64,000 nucleotides of DNA from Abelmoschus esculentus (GCA_035048815.1 JAUCBN010000032.1:17819501-17883500); one strand, 5' to 3'; positions 35,488 to 46,935 are shown, numbered from the stretch's first letter. Notes: a model not told the origin generated them from the sequence alone. Program-made: numbers and translations.

Positions 35488-37968
35488 ATGGCACGTGGAG
35501 AAGAAGACGTTGCAGCAAAGGGTGTGAAGATCGTTGCTGGGCAAAGCCAAAGAGCAAGTTCGAGGGATGCTGTAGCTACGCTGGAGGAGCGAGTTGATAA
35601 ACTCAGCCAGGTGGCCAACGGTGCGGAAGAGAGGTGCGAGGTGCTTGAGGCCGAATTGCAGGCTGTGAAGATTGAGATGGAGGAGATGAAGGCAGACTTG
35701 TATATTTACAAAGTTGCCTTGATGAATGGAAAGATGGCCACTGCATCCAAGTCGAAGAAGGACATTCCAAAGCCAAAGGTGTTCAAGGGGAACCGATCGG
35801 CCCAAGATGTTGAGAACTTCTTGTGGGGCATGGAGCAGTATTTTCGAGCCATGGGCATCAAGGATGATGCGGAGAAAGTAAACGTTGCTTCGATGTATTT
35901 AACTGATGTCGCTCTTTTGTGGTGGCGACGCAGATGCTCGGAGGAGCCGAGTGGAGACATTCCTTTTGAGACATGGAAGGAGTTCCAAGTTGAGTTCAAA
36001 GAGCAATTCTATCCGACGAATGCTCAACGGGAGGCTCGTAAGAAGTTGCGGCAATTGAAACATGAGGGTTCCATCACTGACTATGTCAGGAAGTTCATTG
36101 AAATCAAGCTCCAAATCCAGGACTTGAGTGAAGCGGAGGGATTTTCCTACTTCATGGATGGACTCCAAAGATGGGCTCAAATGGAGCTAGAGCGGAGGGG
36201 AGTCGAGGAGCTTTCCAAAGCCTTTACCGCAGCCGAGTCCATAGCTCAGTTCGAAGTTGACATGTCCAAGTCTTCCAAGCCCCGAGGTAAGAGCTTTGGT
36301 GGGGGAGACGAGGAGGATAATCATTCTTGCATTGATGATGAGAGGGTCAACAAGTTTGTCAAACCATCGGAGAAAAAGGATCGAGGGCCTTTGAAGTGCT
36401 ACCATTGCCATGGTTCACACTTGGTGAAAGAGTGTCCCAAGAAGAAGCGCCCCGATACGATCAATGATGCGGATGACGAGCAAGAGGACGAGGAATGTAT
36501 GCTTGGTACGATTGCTAGTGTTAGAGCAATCAAGCCAAGGGTGGGGAAGCAATGTTACGAGAGCAAGGGACCTCACGTAGTTCGTGAGCACCCGGATCGA
36601 GCCAAGCAGCCCAAAAGGGACAAGCCCGAGTCAAGTGAGGCTTGTAAGCTTGGGGCAATGATACTAAATTCTGCAAAGGCGAAGAAGGGCCCAAAGCAGA
36701 ATGGGTTGATGTTTGTCAACATCAACGTGGCGGGACGATCGAGGAGTGCTCTAGTGGATACCGGAGCATCCGATCTCTTCATGTCAAAGATGGCTGCTGA
36801 GAAGCTTGGTCTCGAAGTTGAAGGTTCAACCAAAAAGATCAAGACCGTTAATGCCAAGGAGGTTCCAGTTGTTGGAACAGTGCGGAAGGTAGAGCTGCAG
36901 ATTGGTGAATGGAAGGCCAAGGAAGATTTCAAGGTAATTCACTTAGATGACTTTGATTTCGTTTTGGGGCTTAACTTCCTTGACCGTGTTCAAGCTCTTA
37001 TCATCCCTTGTGCCGATGTTATATGCATTTTGGATCCGAAACAACATTGTGTTGTGCCCGTGTATCGAGACAAGGGACGGAGGATCGAGAAGCTGACATC
37101 CATTCAGCTTACCAAGGATGCTCCAAGGGAAGGAGGCATCGCTTTGGAGGCTATTGGAGTGGACACCTTGGTGGGGCAAGAGTTGCCTGAGCCACATGAT
37201 AGTGAACCCGTGGGAGATCCATCCATTGAGGAGATGGACGAGGCATCGAGCTTCAATGAAGACGGAGCATCGATGGGAGCATCAAACTTCACGAGTGAAG
37301 AAAGATTGATGCGAGTTAGAGTGAATGCGGAAAAGTTGATTGAGGTACATCCCGAACACAATGATTGTGTTTTACAGTTTGATTTGCCTTGTTTGTCGGG
37401 TGTAGGCCAGCAAAAACCTAACCCTTCAAATGGAGTTGTCGATACTTGGCGAGAGCACAAGCCACCTTTCAGAGTTCTTAGACGCAAACGAGGGTTGCCG
37501 ACGATCTTGAGAGACCGCTCAGTGTTCAATGTTGTGGCGTCCAAGTCATTGTGCAAGGACCATGTGTGTCCGAATGGGGGCAAATCACAACTGGTAGGAG
37601 CTAACTCCTACGATCGAGATGCGCTTGGAGGGACGGTGACTGATGTTAGATGGCGACGAGTACCAAAGCAAGCAGTCCATTTGGGTGGACAACTGAGCCA
37701 GAGTCGAGTGCTCTTTATGAGAAGAGCATCCAGCCCGATTCAGAGTTTGGGGCAAGCCGAGGTGACAAGGAATTCCCAGGATCGGTTCTATCTTCGTTCC
37801 GAGGCGGCGACGAGGGCGTCGCCATGTTTGGTGGGGGAGAATGTCACGGGCCGTCAGTTCGAGCCCGTGCCACATGCGCATATTGCTGCCCAAGAGGTTC
37901 TTAGGGAGATTTTGGGCCTAAAGGTACCACCAGACTTAGCCCGTTCCATGGAGGATTCTAGAAGATAG
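35488..37968 (+). CDS. Gag-protease polyprotein, intact, reading into the 3' LTR
   Basis: 826 residues from the ATG at 35488 (MARGEEDVAAK). The frame extends upstream to 35449 only through a GTG inside the primer site, so that start is unlikely. A coiled coil lies at about residues 30-75 and the retrotransposon gag core at about 95-250 (ALLWWRRRCSEE, then TWKEFQVEFKEQFYP). A zinc knuckle CYHCHGSHLVKECP sits at about 310, followed by a degenerate second one (CYESKGPHVVREHP). An aspartic protease is at about 420-530 with active site ALVDTGASDLF and FDFVLGLNFLD. About 270 further residues carry no recognised domain. The last 42 codons lie in the 3' LTR and end SMEDSRR. No stop or frameshift was found, in line with the youth of the copy. 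Confidence 0.93.
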   Translation: MARGEEDVAAKGVKIVAGQSQRASSRDAVATLEERVDKLSQVANGAEERCEVLEAELQAVKIEMEEMKADLYIYKVALMNGKMATASKSKKDIPKPKVFKGNRSAQDVENFLWGMEQYFRAMGIKDDAEKVNVASMYLTDVALLWWRRRCSEEPSGDIPFETWKEFQVEFKEQFYPTNAQREARKKLRQLKHEGSITDYVRKFIEIKLQIQDLSEAEGFSYFMDGLQRWAQMELERRGVEELSKAFTAAESIAQFEVDMSKSSKPRGKSFGGGDEEDNHSCIDDERVNKFVKPSEKKDRGPLKCYHCHGSHLVKECPKKKRPDTINDADDEQEDEECMLGTIASVRAIKPRVGKQCYESKGPHVVREHPDRAKQPKRDKPESSEACKLGAMILNSAKAKKGPKQNGLMFVNINVAGRSRSALVDTGASDLFMSKMAAEKLGLEVEGSTKKIKTVNAKEVPVVGTVRKVELQIGEWKAKEDFKVIHLDDFDFVLGLNFLDRVQALIIPCADVICILDPKQHCVVPVYRDKGRRIEKLTSIQLTKDAPREGGIALEAIGVDTLVGQELPEPHDSEPVGDPSIEEMDEASSFNEDGASMGASNFTSEERLMRVRVNAEKLIEVHPEHNDCVLQFDLPCLSGVGQQKPNPSNGVVDTWREHKPPFRVLRRKRGLPTILRDRSVFNVVASKSLCKDHVCPNGGKSQLVGANSYDRDALGGTVTDVRWRRVPKQAVHLGGQLSQSRVLFMRRASSPIQSLGQAEVTRNSQDRFYLRSEAATRASPCLVGENVTGRQFEPVPHAHIAAQEVLREILGLKVPPDLARSMEDSRR

Positions 37969-38411
37969 CCATTTTGGCCTTGTAAACTTTCCTTGTATTC
38001 TTAGGATTTGTTTCCTTAGTTAACATGGAATATTCTTAGGATTGTGCCAATGTGGTTGGTAGGAAATGATCCTAGCCATCGATGTAAATCAGTGGGAACC
38101 GTCGGATGTAAGGGGAATCAACTATAAATAGAGACCTCCCCAGTCTCATTTGTATCATCTCATCTTTGAGTAATCAAGTGGCATTCACTCTAAAAAACTC
38201 TCTCAATTGTTCTTTGTGTTCTTCGCGTTCTTCTTTTCGTTCTTGAGTAGCCATACTCATAGTTTGCTTTTCGCCAGAACGATTCAGCGTTCTTAGTGCC
38301 TTGGGAAGTTTGATCTTCCGGAGCGAGTTTTCAGGCTGACTTAGTCGTTTGTCTAAGAACATCGACTAAGGCCGCGCGGTTTAGCTAGGTCAAGACTCTA
38401 GCCCCGTGACA
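37842..38411 (+). repeat. 3' LTR of the gag-protease element
   Basis: 570 bp, one mismatch to the 5' LTR by direct reading of both. TATAAATA at 38123-38130. It holds the last 42 codons and stop of the gag-protease ORF. Confidence 0.92.
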
Positions 38412-38544
38412 AAAAGTTTAATATAAGAGAAATCATTTTGACTTAATTTTCTCTGTTAATAATGTTAGAATTTAGAATTTTGACATTAATTAAGGGACAT
38501 AAGGTCTCATGTTGGATTGTAAATAAGATGAGACAGAATACGAG

Positions 38545-39100
38545 CTACTCAAGTTCGATTCGATCGGTTAAAATTTGGTTCGATTAAACTCAACTCGAGC
38601 TCGAACTCTACTTGAGTTCTTAACGAGTCAAGCCAAGCTACTTGATATGCCCTACTCGAAAATATAATATACTCAAATTTTTAATTTTTAAAACTTAAAA
38701 TCCTAAAAATATAAACCCTAAACATAAGTCTAAACCCTAAAATCTAAATCATAAATTCTAAACCTAAACCTCTAAACCCTGAATTAGCACTATATACCTT
38801 AAAATTAATAAACTTGGAATTGCACAATGTGTGTATCAAAGTTTTTTTCCCGACAAGGCTTTAAATGAGACGTGGTAAATGACGAGTTATTCGAGACATA
38901 TTCAAAGATCGATCAACACTTGGACTCAAATCTAACTAGAATTCAACTCAAGTTCTTAACGAGTCGAGTTGAACTCATACTTTTCATACTCGTTAAAAAT
39001 TATCCAAGCTCGAATTCGACTCAAAATCTTAACAAATCAAATCTAACTCAACACTACTCAAACTCGATTCGATTCGTTTATACCCGAGCCCCATCTCGCT
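38545..39100. repeat. Degenerate GAGCTCGAACTCGA-type low-complexity repeat
   Basis: Repeated short words such as CTCGAGCTCGAAC, AACGAGTCGAGTTGAACTC, CTCAAGTTC and ATTCGACTCAA occur in both orientations around a central TTTAAACCCTAAA-like stretch (38700-38790). It is likely an old, decayed dispersed repeat; the ends are not definable. The frame at 38872-39162 falls in this repeat and is not a gene. Confidence 0.5.
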
Positions 39101-40904
39101 GCAGTAATCTGTTGTTAGTACAATACAACCCATTTCTAAAGCAGAAAATTATGTCAAAATGAGTTGTTGGTGATTACCAACTTCATGGACATTAAAAGTC
39201 AAACCCTCCCACCAAAGCCCCAGTGGGATGTGTCTAATCATTCTTCACATGTAATATAATTAATTTTTTGAAAATTATTAATCATATGCTGTAGAACTTT
39301 TATTGATTTTTAAATAATTTATTTATTATATTATGTGTAGGAAATAGTCATGTTCATTATATGTACTAATTCATATGAAAATTACATATATTGATGTGGC
39401 ATAATTTTCAACATTTTACTTGTTGGTATATAATCATGGCTATTGATCATAGTCATCAAAGGCTTTCCCCTAAGGTCAAGATGAGAATCATTTTGAGTAT
39501 AATTGTAATAAATTAAAATTTACATATCATATTATGTGTTAGTTCAAAGTTTATGTATTTCTGTCGACTGAATTTAGTTTAATTGATATTGTTGAAGGGT
39601 CGGAAGTTCTACTTTTATGATGAAGCATTCGTCCATCCATCTTTTGTCAAATTATAGTATTTAAGATGTCAATCCCATGAGGATTAGCGTTACTTACGCA
39701 ATTTATTATTCCCGCACAATGGAAAAGTAAAGACACAGATAATTGGATTTAAATTATAACTAAGAAAACTAATTAAAGCAATAAAAGTAAATGATCAAAA
39801 AATCAAGGATGGAAAAGTGGGGCAGGTTAGAGTGCTTCATAGTGTGGAATCAGAATGTAATTGTCTCGTTTTTATAATGCAATAGGGTTGAACTATCGCC
39901 TCGACGGGTCGCACTAAGGGTTGCCGCAGCTGCCTAGGCGGGGTTATGCCTTGTCGACAATTCAACAATTCATAGTTCGACAGAGCATCCTTGAATGTCT
40001 TCTTCCTTATCCCTAAGCGAAGAGAACTGTTGGAATCCATGTCTTGATGATACCCCCAGCGTAAATCAAGGACGGATAACAACCAAACGCATGCGTCTTG
40101 TTAGTTGCTGAAATCCTGGGTAGTTGATCTCTCAACCGGATTAGTCAAGGCCATTGAGCAAAGACCGTATTCTCTCATTTCGTGAACCTACATCTCCTGA
40201 TGCTAGGCAAATAGGGTTTTTTCACATACTTATCTTTCGAGCTCATATGCAAGAAGAGTAAATACCAAGAGAGAATAAACTATGAATTCTAGAATTGCAT
40301 TAATAGGAACTAAACAAATTACAAACTTTCTCCCAAAACTACTCCACAAACTAACCTAAACCCAAAGGGGAAGATGGAGGAGTTTAGGGTTTTCTATGAA
40401 CACTTGATTTTGAGATGTCTTCTCTCTACATAGGTTATGGTTTACATAGGCTTGGCCTAAGGCAAACCTTTCCAAAGTAGGAATACAACTTGGAGTAAAA
40501 CACAAGTTACGTACATAAATAAAAGATCTTTATTTTATTTCCTAGTTTATTCTTATAAGGATTCTTTTCCCGCGTGGCCTTTGACCTTGAATTTCCATGC
40601 GTTTTCTAGCTCCGCGTGGTCTTAAAATGTTCACCTTATTTTTCTCTTCAGATCGCCTATCATATCAACATTTTTCCTTTAGGTGCTATCGCGGCCTCAA
40701 ATGTTGTCGCGATATCAGGTGCTGCCTCCGCATCAATTGTCGTCATAATGTTTGTTGTGCTTTTTCTTGACTTGGAACTACGTCAGTACAATTCTCTTGG
40801 TCTGGTTCGATCTACTCATTCCTCAACTTGTCTCGGTAATGTCTGAAGATAAATTTTGACTGTAGTTGTCATTTTGTTGCCTTGGCAACCTCCGCCAAGG
40901 CAAT

Positions 40905-42087
40905 TGATGAGTGTTCAAAAGTATTGATTTTATTACTCTTTTTACTCATTATTATTGTTATACTTAAGCACATAATTAGTTGTATTTTATTATTTTCATG
41001 CATTTTTCTTTTATTTCCTTGATTGTCACTTTATTTCCTTGTTTGGTTATTTTTGGTTATTTTCGATAGAAAAGATGCTGCTGTGGTTTATTTCTTTGAT
41101 TGCAGAAGGAAATCTTTGATGGAGAGCTATCTATGGAAAGATTGAAGGATCAAGCAAAGAAGGAAATATATATTAGAAAGGGAAATATTCTAACTTGATT
41201 ATTTCCATTTCTATATTATTCCTTTAACTTTGTTGACCGAAAATCTCCATAAAAGGAGGGGCTTAGCGTCCAAGAGAAGGAGAGAAGGTTGGAGCGAGAG
41301 ATCGAAGAGGAATCAAGTGACAGTTGTTTTTCTTTGTCTCTTTTATTATTTTGAGTGATGAGAGAAATGTTATTCGGCAACTATTGCCCAACCATGAACT
41401 AATTTTAGTTGGCTTGGGTTATTTCTATGTTATGAATATTTAGTTTAATTTTATTTAAGTGTTTGGTGTGTTCTTAATTGAGGTTTATCTACTCTTGGCA
41501 ATTAAACTTGTTTGTGAGAGAATCGGGAGAGGACTCGATAAACAATTTATTTATCCAAATTCGGAAGGATTGAATTCACGAAACGAGTAGATATGGTTTG
41601 ATCCAACGAAAGAACTAATCCAGCTTAGGGATAAGTACAGGATTTCAACGGCTAAGAAAAGCTACACTTTGCCAAACCTCAAGGATAGTTGCCCAACATT
41701 GCCCAAGCAATTCCCTCGTTGCCATTGCCCAAACAATCTACGAACTTACAACTCGGAGAAATGTTATAAGCAATCGATTGAGCCTAATTGCCTCGGTAAG
41801 TAGGGTGTTACGAGCACCCATTTACGAAGACGAAATCATTCGACAATCATTCATAATTCAGAATAACCCAACCTCATTTCTCAATCATTATCTCAACTAT
41901 TTTATTTGCTCATTTATTGTTTCAGTTTATTTCAATACAACCTTCTAAACAAATTGTGTTTTTATTATTACAGTGCAAGAGATTAAATTCCAAAAGGCGC
42001 ACCAATCCCTGTGGATTCGATACATTTATACTATAACTTGAATGTGTACACTTGCACGCAATCGCGAAGTTCATTTACACGCCTACA
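40905..42087 (+). repeat. 5' LTR of the nested element
   Basis: 1183 bp, collinear with 44910-46106 with scattered differences (for example a short indel near 41135). It shares CACGAAACGAG and GGATTTCAACGGCTAAG-type blocks with the outer LTR family in the same sense, so the two families are relatives. Confidence 0.9.
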
Positions 42088-42093
42088 AGTTTT

Positions 42094-42111
42094 TGGCGCC
42101 GTTGCCGGAGA
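42094..42111 (+). other. Primer-binding site, tRNA-Asp type (nested element)
   Basis: TGGCGCCGTTGCCGGAGA, six bases after the LTR end; the standard Athila-type sequence. Confidence 0.88.
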
Positions 42112-42220
42112 TTGACAATAGCATCTTTGTTTTTGGTTTCTTGTATTTTTTATTATTATTTTTACTAAATTATTATTTTTTCAAAAAAAAAAGGTGTACA
42201 TCAAGTTGAAGGATTTTTGA

Positions 42221-43472
42221 GATGCAAAATGATAGAAAGAAATCTATTCGGGAATTGATGTTGGAAGAGATGAATCGATCCAATCAAGAATTTCTTGATG
42301 ATTATTTATGTCAACCAAGAGCAACCCAACAAGTTCATGCCACGACAATGTTTTGTTTTTATTGTGGAGAAAATCACTAGTTTAGAAATTGCCAGTACAA
42401 TACTGGAATATATGGCCACATGGAGGACCAAAGATGGAACCAACAACAAAATTATTCATGTTTAACAAAAGAGTTTCAAGATCAAATAAAGTCCTTGGAT
42501 GCGATTATAGCAAAATTGGATGCGCCCTTGGAGGATTTGAAGGATTAATTGAGGAGATCCGTATATACCATGGATAACATGCCCCGACAATTAATTCTTT
42601 GGGATAATAACGTCCCAACACTAGAGGACAAAGAGGAAATTTAGGAACCTCCAAGTCCAGAACATGTTGATGAGAAAGACTGTCACACGCTGGATGAGTC
42701 CAAAGAAATAATTGCCACGGCAATGGAGAAGCCTGCACAGGGCAATGTCACGATGCCATTCAATGAGGCTGAGGAAAGTAATACTATAGAAAATTCTGAG
42801 GAGTCTGATTCCCAGAATGTTACATCAGCACTGATGCTGAAGAAGGAATCTGAGGATTACTCTCACTCACAGTTGCCTGGGCAATTACATGCCGATATGC
42901 TCGATCAACAAGATGTCGATACTTTGTTAATGGAATATGCGAAGGTAACGATCAAAGCTTTTGAATTCTTTCAAAACTCACCTTTTTCATTGCAGGTGTC
43001 TTCTGAGGAATCATTGCTACAAGATTTGCAGCCATCAAAAGTAAGGAATGATTGTTTAGGAGATGATAATCTATCTTTGGTAATTCCATCCCATATTAGT
43101 TCAATGCCAAAATCTCTACTGATGGAGATATTTGAGAGTCATACAGAACCAGGTGGGTCGATTCTTAAAGACTTCGAGAAAGAAGATGGATCTTCACTTG
43201 ACTTACACCGAACTCTGGCAAACGATTGCCACGATAATTGGCTATCACAGCAATTGCCACAACAACGAAGGCTATATCCAACTATGATGGAAGTTAACAA
43301 AAATGAGGTAATTAAGTGGTTGGATGTCGATATAGTTTTTTCTAATAATTTATTTTTGCCTTCAGGAACAATATCAAGGTGGAAGACATGCATGGATTAC
43401 AAACTAACGCGAAAGAAAGACACCTCCACCATGATAGCACAAAGGGGAATATCCGTACCCATTTTGGCTTAA
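42221..43472 (+). pseudogene. Decayed gag-like coding region of the nested element
   Basis: The frame from about 42221 (MQNDRKKSIRELMLEEMNRS) contains a zinc knuckle, CFYCGENH, stop, FRNC (about 42353-42400), so the CCHC spacing is kept but a TAG interrupts it. Further stops follow at about 42546 and 42641. An open segment 42723-43472 (249 codons, acidic, Ser-rich, ending GISVPILA) continues the same coding style. No protease or RT motif follows. A later frame (43886-44107) is short and unsupported. It is probably a remnant of the gag and linker region of an Athila-like ancestor. Confidence 0.55.
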
Positions 43473-44140
43473 CCCTTTTTGGGTAGAATTGTCACTCGAT
43501 GGAGGGTGCGGATGGACTATAAAAAATATCGAAAACGACCCTCCATGAGTTTTCTTAATATTTTTATTTACTATTATTTTTATCTTTTATTTTTTTATTT
43601 ATGAATTTTATTTATTATGGTTTGTTTTGTTTTAGGAATAATTATCTTCTCATGATTTGAATAATTCTTGCTTCATTGACTTTTTTTTAGGAAAAGAAAT
43701 CAAGATCCAAGGAGATTTGATTGCAGAGAATATGGGTTAAACTTTGAAGAGATTAATTCTATAATTAACTTTAAAAAGTTACCCATATTTTTGGTTTATT
43801 TATTTCCTTTTTATTTCTAAACGAAATTCTTTCCTTCACTAATGATCTTTGTCGCCTACTTTCACCATTATTATTTTCGTTTTTCTTGACAGGCAAGATA
43901 AATTATGATTATATTGGAAATTTTGGATCAATTCGTTGTGACAATATGATCGCCACTTCTTATGCCCAGGCAATCGTTGTTGCTCGGGCAAGTACTGTTC
44001 ACGAAAATAGAAAAGCATCAATGGAGGATCTAATCACTGCTAGCACAACAACCACGAGGATAGAAAGCCAAGTTGATGGCAACAAGGAAATTGACTCTTC
44101 AAGGTGACAACTAATTCATTTACATTTTTATTTTTATGCA

Positions 44141-44173
44141 TTGAGGACAATGCTCATCTCGAGTTTGGAGGGT
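44141..44173 (+). other. Internal second polypurine-like block
   Basis: TTGAGGACAATGCTCATCTC followed by GAGTTTGGAGGGT closely resembles the block directly before the 3' LTR (44878-44909: TGAGGACAAGTAGTAATTTG, GAGTTTGGGGGTG). The two bracket the hairpin cluster. Confidence 0.6.
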
Positions 44174-44489
44174 ATTTACCTTTAAATTAGTTGCATTCAT
44201 CTTTCATGTTGCATATAGTTTGCATATATTAGTTGCCAGGAATCTCAATTTGATCTACTTGCTTTAAATTTGATGGATAACTAATGATGAGATTTTTACC
44301 ATTATACTTAATTGAAATTACCTTTAATTTTAGAATTACTTTGAAAGAATCTAGATTTTTACTATGATGCTGATTTTTTTTACACGGTTGTGACTTGTTA
44401 ATTGATAGAGACCTTGTGAATTTAGGTTGTTAGAATTTTGGGCAATTATATAATATCTAAAAAGGGAAAAGTGGACAAGCAATATCATT

Positions 44490-44621
44490 CTAGAGGTGCC
44501 CGAAACCGGCTTTAGTTTGTGTGCAATGATGATGAATCACTAGAGGTGCCCGAAAACTGGCTCTAGTTGATAAAATTAAAGAAATTACTTGATTGCTAGA
44601 GGTGCCCGAAACTAGCTCTAG
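44490..44621 (+). repeat. Three hairpin repeats in the nested element
   Basis: Copies at 44490-44515, 44540-44566 and 44596-44621 each start CTAGAGGTGCCCGAAA and end in CTTTAG, CTCTAG and CTCTAG. The 6 nt ends pair (the first with one G-U in the sense RNA). They are the same motif as the four copies in the outer element. Confidence 0.88.
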
Positions 44622-44909
44622 TAGAATTTGATTGATGCCCAAGCAATTACTGATTTAAACCGAATGTTCACTTAGAATCTTAAAAATTAACTTGTATACA
44701 ACTACGCACACATTTTGACACGAGTATTATAGTTTGATTCTGGAAAATTTCTTTATTTTTCGAAAAATTTAAAGGTGATCAAATTTTGTGCCCCGGTTCT
44801 GAGGTTAGAAGTTAAATATCAAAGCATGTCTATGAAGATTGGATGCCTTGGAAATTAATTGTTAGGTTTACATTGCTTGAGGACAAGTAGTAATTTGAGT
44901 TTGGGGGTG

Positions 44910-46106
44910 TGATGAGTGTTCAAAAGTATTGATTTTATTACTCTTTTTACTTATTATTATTGTTATACTTAAGCACATAATTAGTTGTATTTTATTATTT
45001 TCATGCATTATTCTTTTATTTCCTTGATTGTCACTTTATTTCCTTATTTGGTTATTTTTGGTTATTTTCGGTAGAAAAGATGCTGCTGTGGTTTATTTCT
45101 TTGATTGTAGAAGGAAATCTTTGATGGAGAGCTATCTATGGAAAGAAGATATGGAAAGATTGAAGGATCAAGCAAAGAAGGAAATATATATTAGAAAGAG
45201 AAATATTCTAACTTGATTATTTCCATGTTTATATTATTCCTTTAACTTTGTTGACCGAAAATCTCCATAAAAGGAGGGGCTTGGCGTTCAAGAGAAGGAG
45301 AGAAGGCTGGAGCGAGAGATCAAAGATGAAGCAAGTGACAGTTATTTTTCTTTCTCTTTTATTATTTTGAGTGATGAGAGGAATGTTATTCGGCAACTAT
45401 TACCTAGACATGAACTAATTTTAGTTGGCTTGGGTTATTTCTATGTTATGAATATTTAGTTTAATTTTATTTAAGTGTTTGGTGTGTTCTTAATTGAGGT
45501 TTATCTACTCTTGGCAATTAAACTTGTTTGCGAGAGAATCGAGAGAGGACTTGATAAACAATTTATTTATCCAGATTTGGGAGGATTAAATTCACGAAAC
45601 GAGTAGATATGGTTTGATCCAAGTGCGAAAGAACTAATCCGATTTAGGGATAAGTGCAAGATTTCAATGGCTAAGAAAAGCTACGCTTTGTCGAACCTCA
45701 AGGATAGTTGCCCAACATTGCGCAGGCAATTCCCTCATCGCCATTGCCCAAACAATCTACGAATTGACAACTCGGAGAAATGCCATAAGCAATCGATTGA
45801 GCCCAATTACCTCGGCAAGTAGGGTGGTGCGAGCACCCATTCACGAAGACGAAATCATTCGACAATCATTCATAATTCAGAATAACCCGACCTCATTTCT
45901 CAATCATTATCTCAACTATTTTATTTTCTCATTTATTTTTTCAGTTTATTTCAATACAACCTTCTAAATAAATTGTGTTTTTATTATTACAGTGCAAAAG
46001 ATTAAATTCCAAAAGGCGCACCAATCCTTGTGGATTCGATACATTTATACTATAACTTGAACGTGTACACTTGTACGCAATCGCGGAGTTCATTTACACG
46101 CCTACA
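44910..46106 (+). repeat. 3' LTR of the nested element
   Basis: 1197 bp, preceded by the purine tract. Short frames inside it (45028-45216, 45764-45967) are not genes. Confidence 0.9.
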
Positions 46107-46635
46107 ACAATCTTTCGCTGTGACATTTTACCTGTCATGGAATAAAGACAAAAACAATACCTTTTCTACCAAATATTGCATAAATTCTGCAATTGAGTGT
46201 ATTGATGCTGAAATATGGAAAATGTGCAGAATTATCCATTATTATCATTAAATCTGTCTTTTATTAACAATAATCGAGTTGGAAATTGGTATAAAAAATA
46301 GGATTTTTAGGTACTCGTCACACCCCCAAACTCGAACTATTGTTTGTCCTCAAGTAATGCAAAACATAAATTTAAGTAAGGAATTTTAAAGTAATATATC
46401 GTCCTGTCTGCCGCAACCGAACTGCTTTCTTGACTCGGCCTCTTCTTATTTCTAGGAATTCCTCGAAACTGGACTATGAGTCTTGGTGAGTGTGTGCGTA
46501 GCTGTGTCAAAGTAGATTATCTAAGTTCTAATCCTTTTTCTAGCTCAAGACATCCGACTAAGATTTTTCTTCAATTATTTTTCTTTCCTTCTCCCTGTTT
46601 GATATATAAATATATATTGCTATATACTTATAGTG

Positions 46636-46786
46636 CTTGAGCCAATCATGGGCACCTCAAGTGTTTACCATTTTCTTACTAGAGCCGGTGATAGGCACCT
46701 CTAGTAAGTGGGAGAAATCTAAGTCCTAGAGTCAGTCATGGGCACCTTTATGGACTAATACTAGAACCGGTGATAGGCACCTCTAG
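46636..46786 (-). repeat. Four hairpin repeats in the outer element
   Basis: Copies lie at 46636-46661, 46679-46704, 46726-46752 and 46761-46786. In the sense (minus) strand each intact copy has a 6 nt arm, GTGCC, a variable loop, and the complementary 6 nt arm. Arms are CTTGAG/CTCAAG in the first and CTAGAG/CTCTAG in the second; the fourth is CTAGAG/TTCTAG, which still pairs in RNA by G-U. The third copy is degraded. Confidence 0.85.
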
Positions 46787-46914
46787 TTTTAAATCTAACC
46801 CTAAGTCCTTATTGCTTGTCAAAGAAAAGATAGTAGTGCAAGAAAAAATAATTAAACTAAATTCCTAAGATAGTAGTGCAAGAAAAAATAAAAAGGAAAG
46901 TTGGAATCGTCAAT

Positions 46915-46931
46915 CCCCGGTAACGGCGCCA
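46915..46931 (-). other. Primer-binding site, tRNA-Asp type (outer element)
   Basis: The minus strand reads TGGCGCCGTTACCGGGG, the Athila-type sequence attributed to tRNA-Asp, four bases inside the LTR end. Confidence 0.85.
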
Positions 46932-46935
46932 GATT

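Larger units (their letters stand above)
34878..38411 (+). mobile_element. Young non-autonomous LTR retrotransposon with gag and protease only (TR-GAG-like)
   Basis: Two 570 bp LTRs (34878-35447 and 37842-38411) start TGTCACGGG and end CCCGTGACA, a 9 bp perfect inverted end. They differ at a single base (C at 35308 region, T at the matching site near 38272). A tRNA-Met-type primer site TGGTATCAGAGC starts at 35450, and a purine tract GGTGGGGGAGAA directly precedes the 3' LTR. Flanks share only AAAA. The internal 2.39 kb encodes gag and an aspartic protease but no RT, RNase H or integrase, so it must depend on another element. The plan matches the TR-GAG class described in plants. Confidence 0.92.
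40905..46106 (+). mobile_element. Nested pol-less LTR element (tRNA-Asp primer) with gag relic
   Basis: The 5' LTR is 40905-42087 and the 3' LTR 44910-46106 (1183 and 1197 bp, both TGATGAGTG...GCCTACA). The primer site TGGCGCCGTTGCCGGAGA is at 42094-42111 and the purine tract GAGTTTGGGGGTG ends at 44909. Flanks are GCAAT (40900-40904) and ACAAT (46107-46111), a target duplication with one substitution. It sits inside the 3' LTR of the outer element, so it inserted later. The 2.8 kb internal part has a gag remnant and hairpin repeats but no protease, RT or integrase. Confidence 0.9.
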
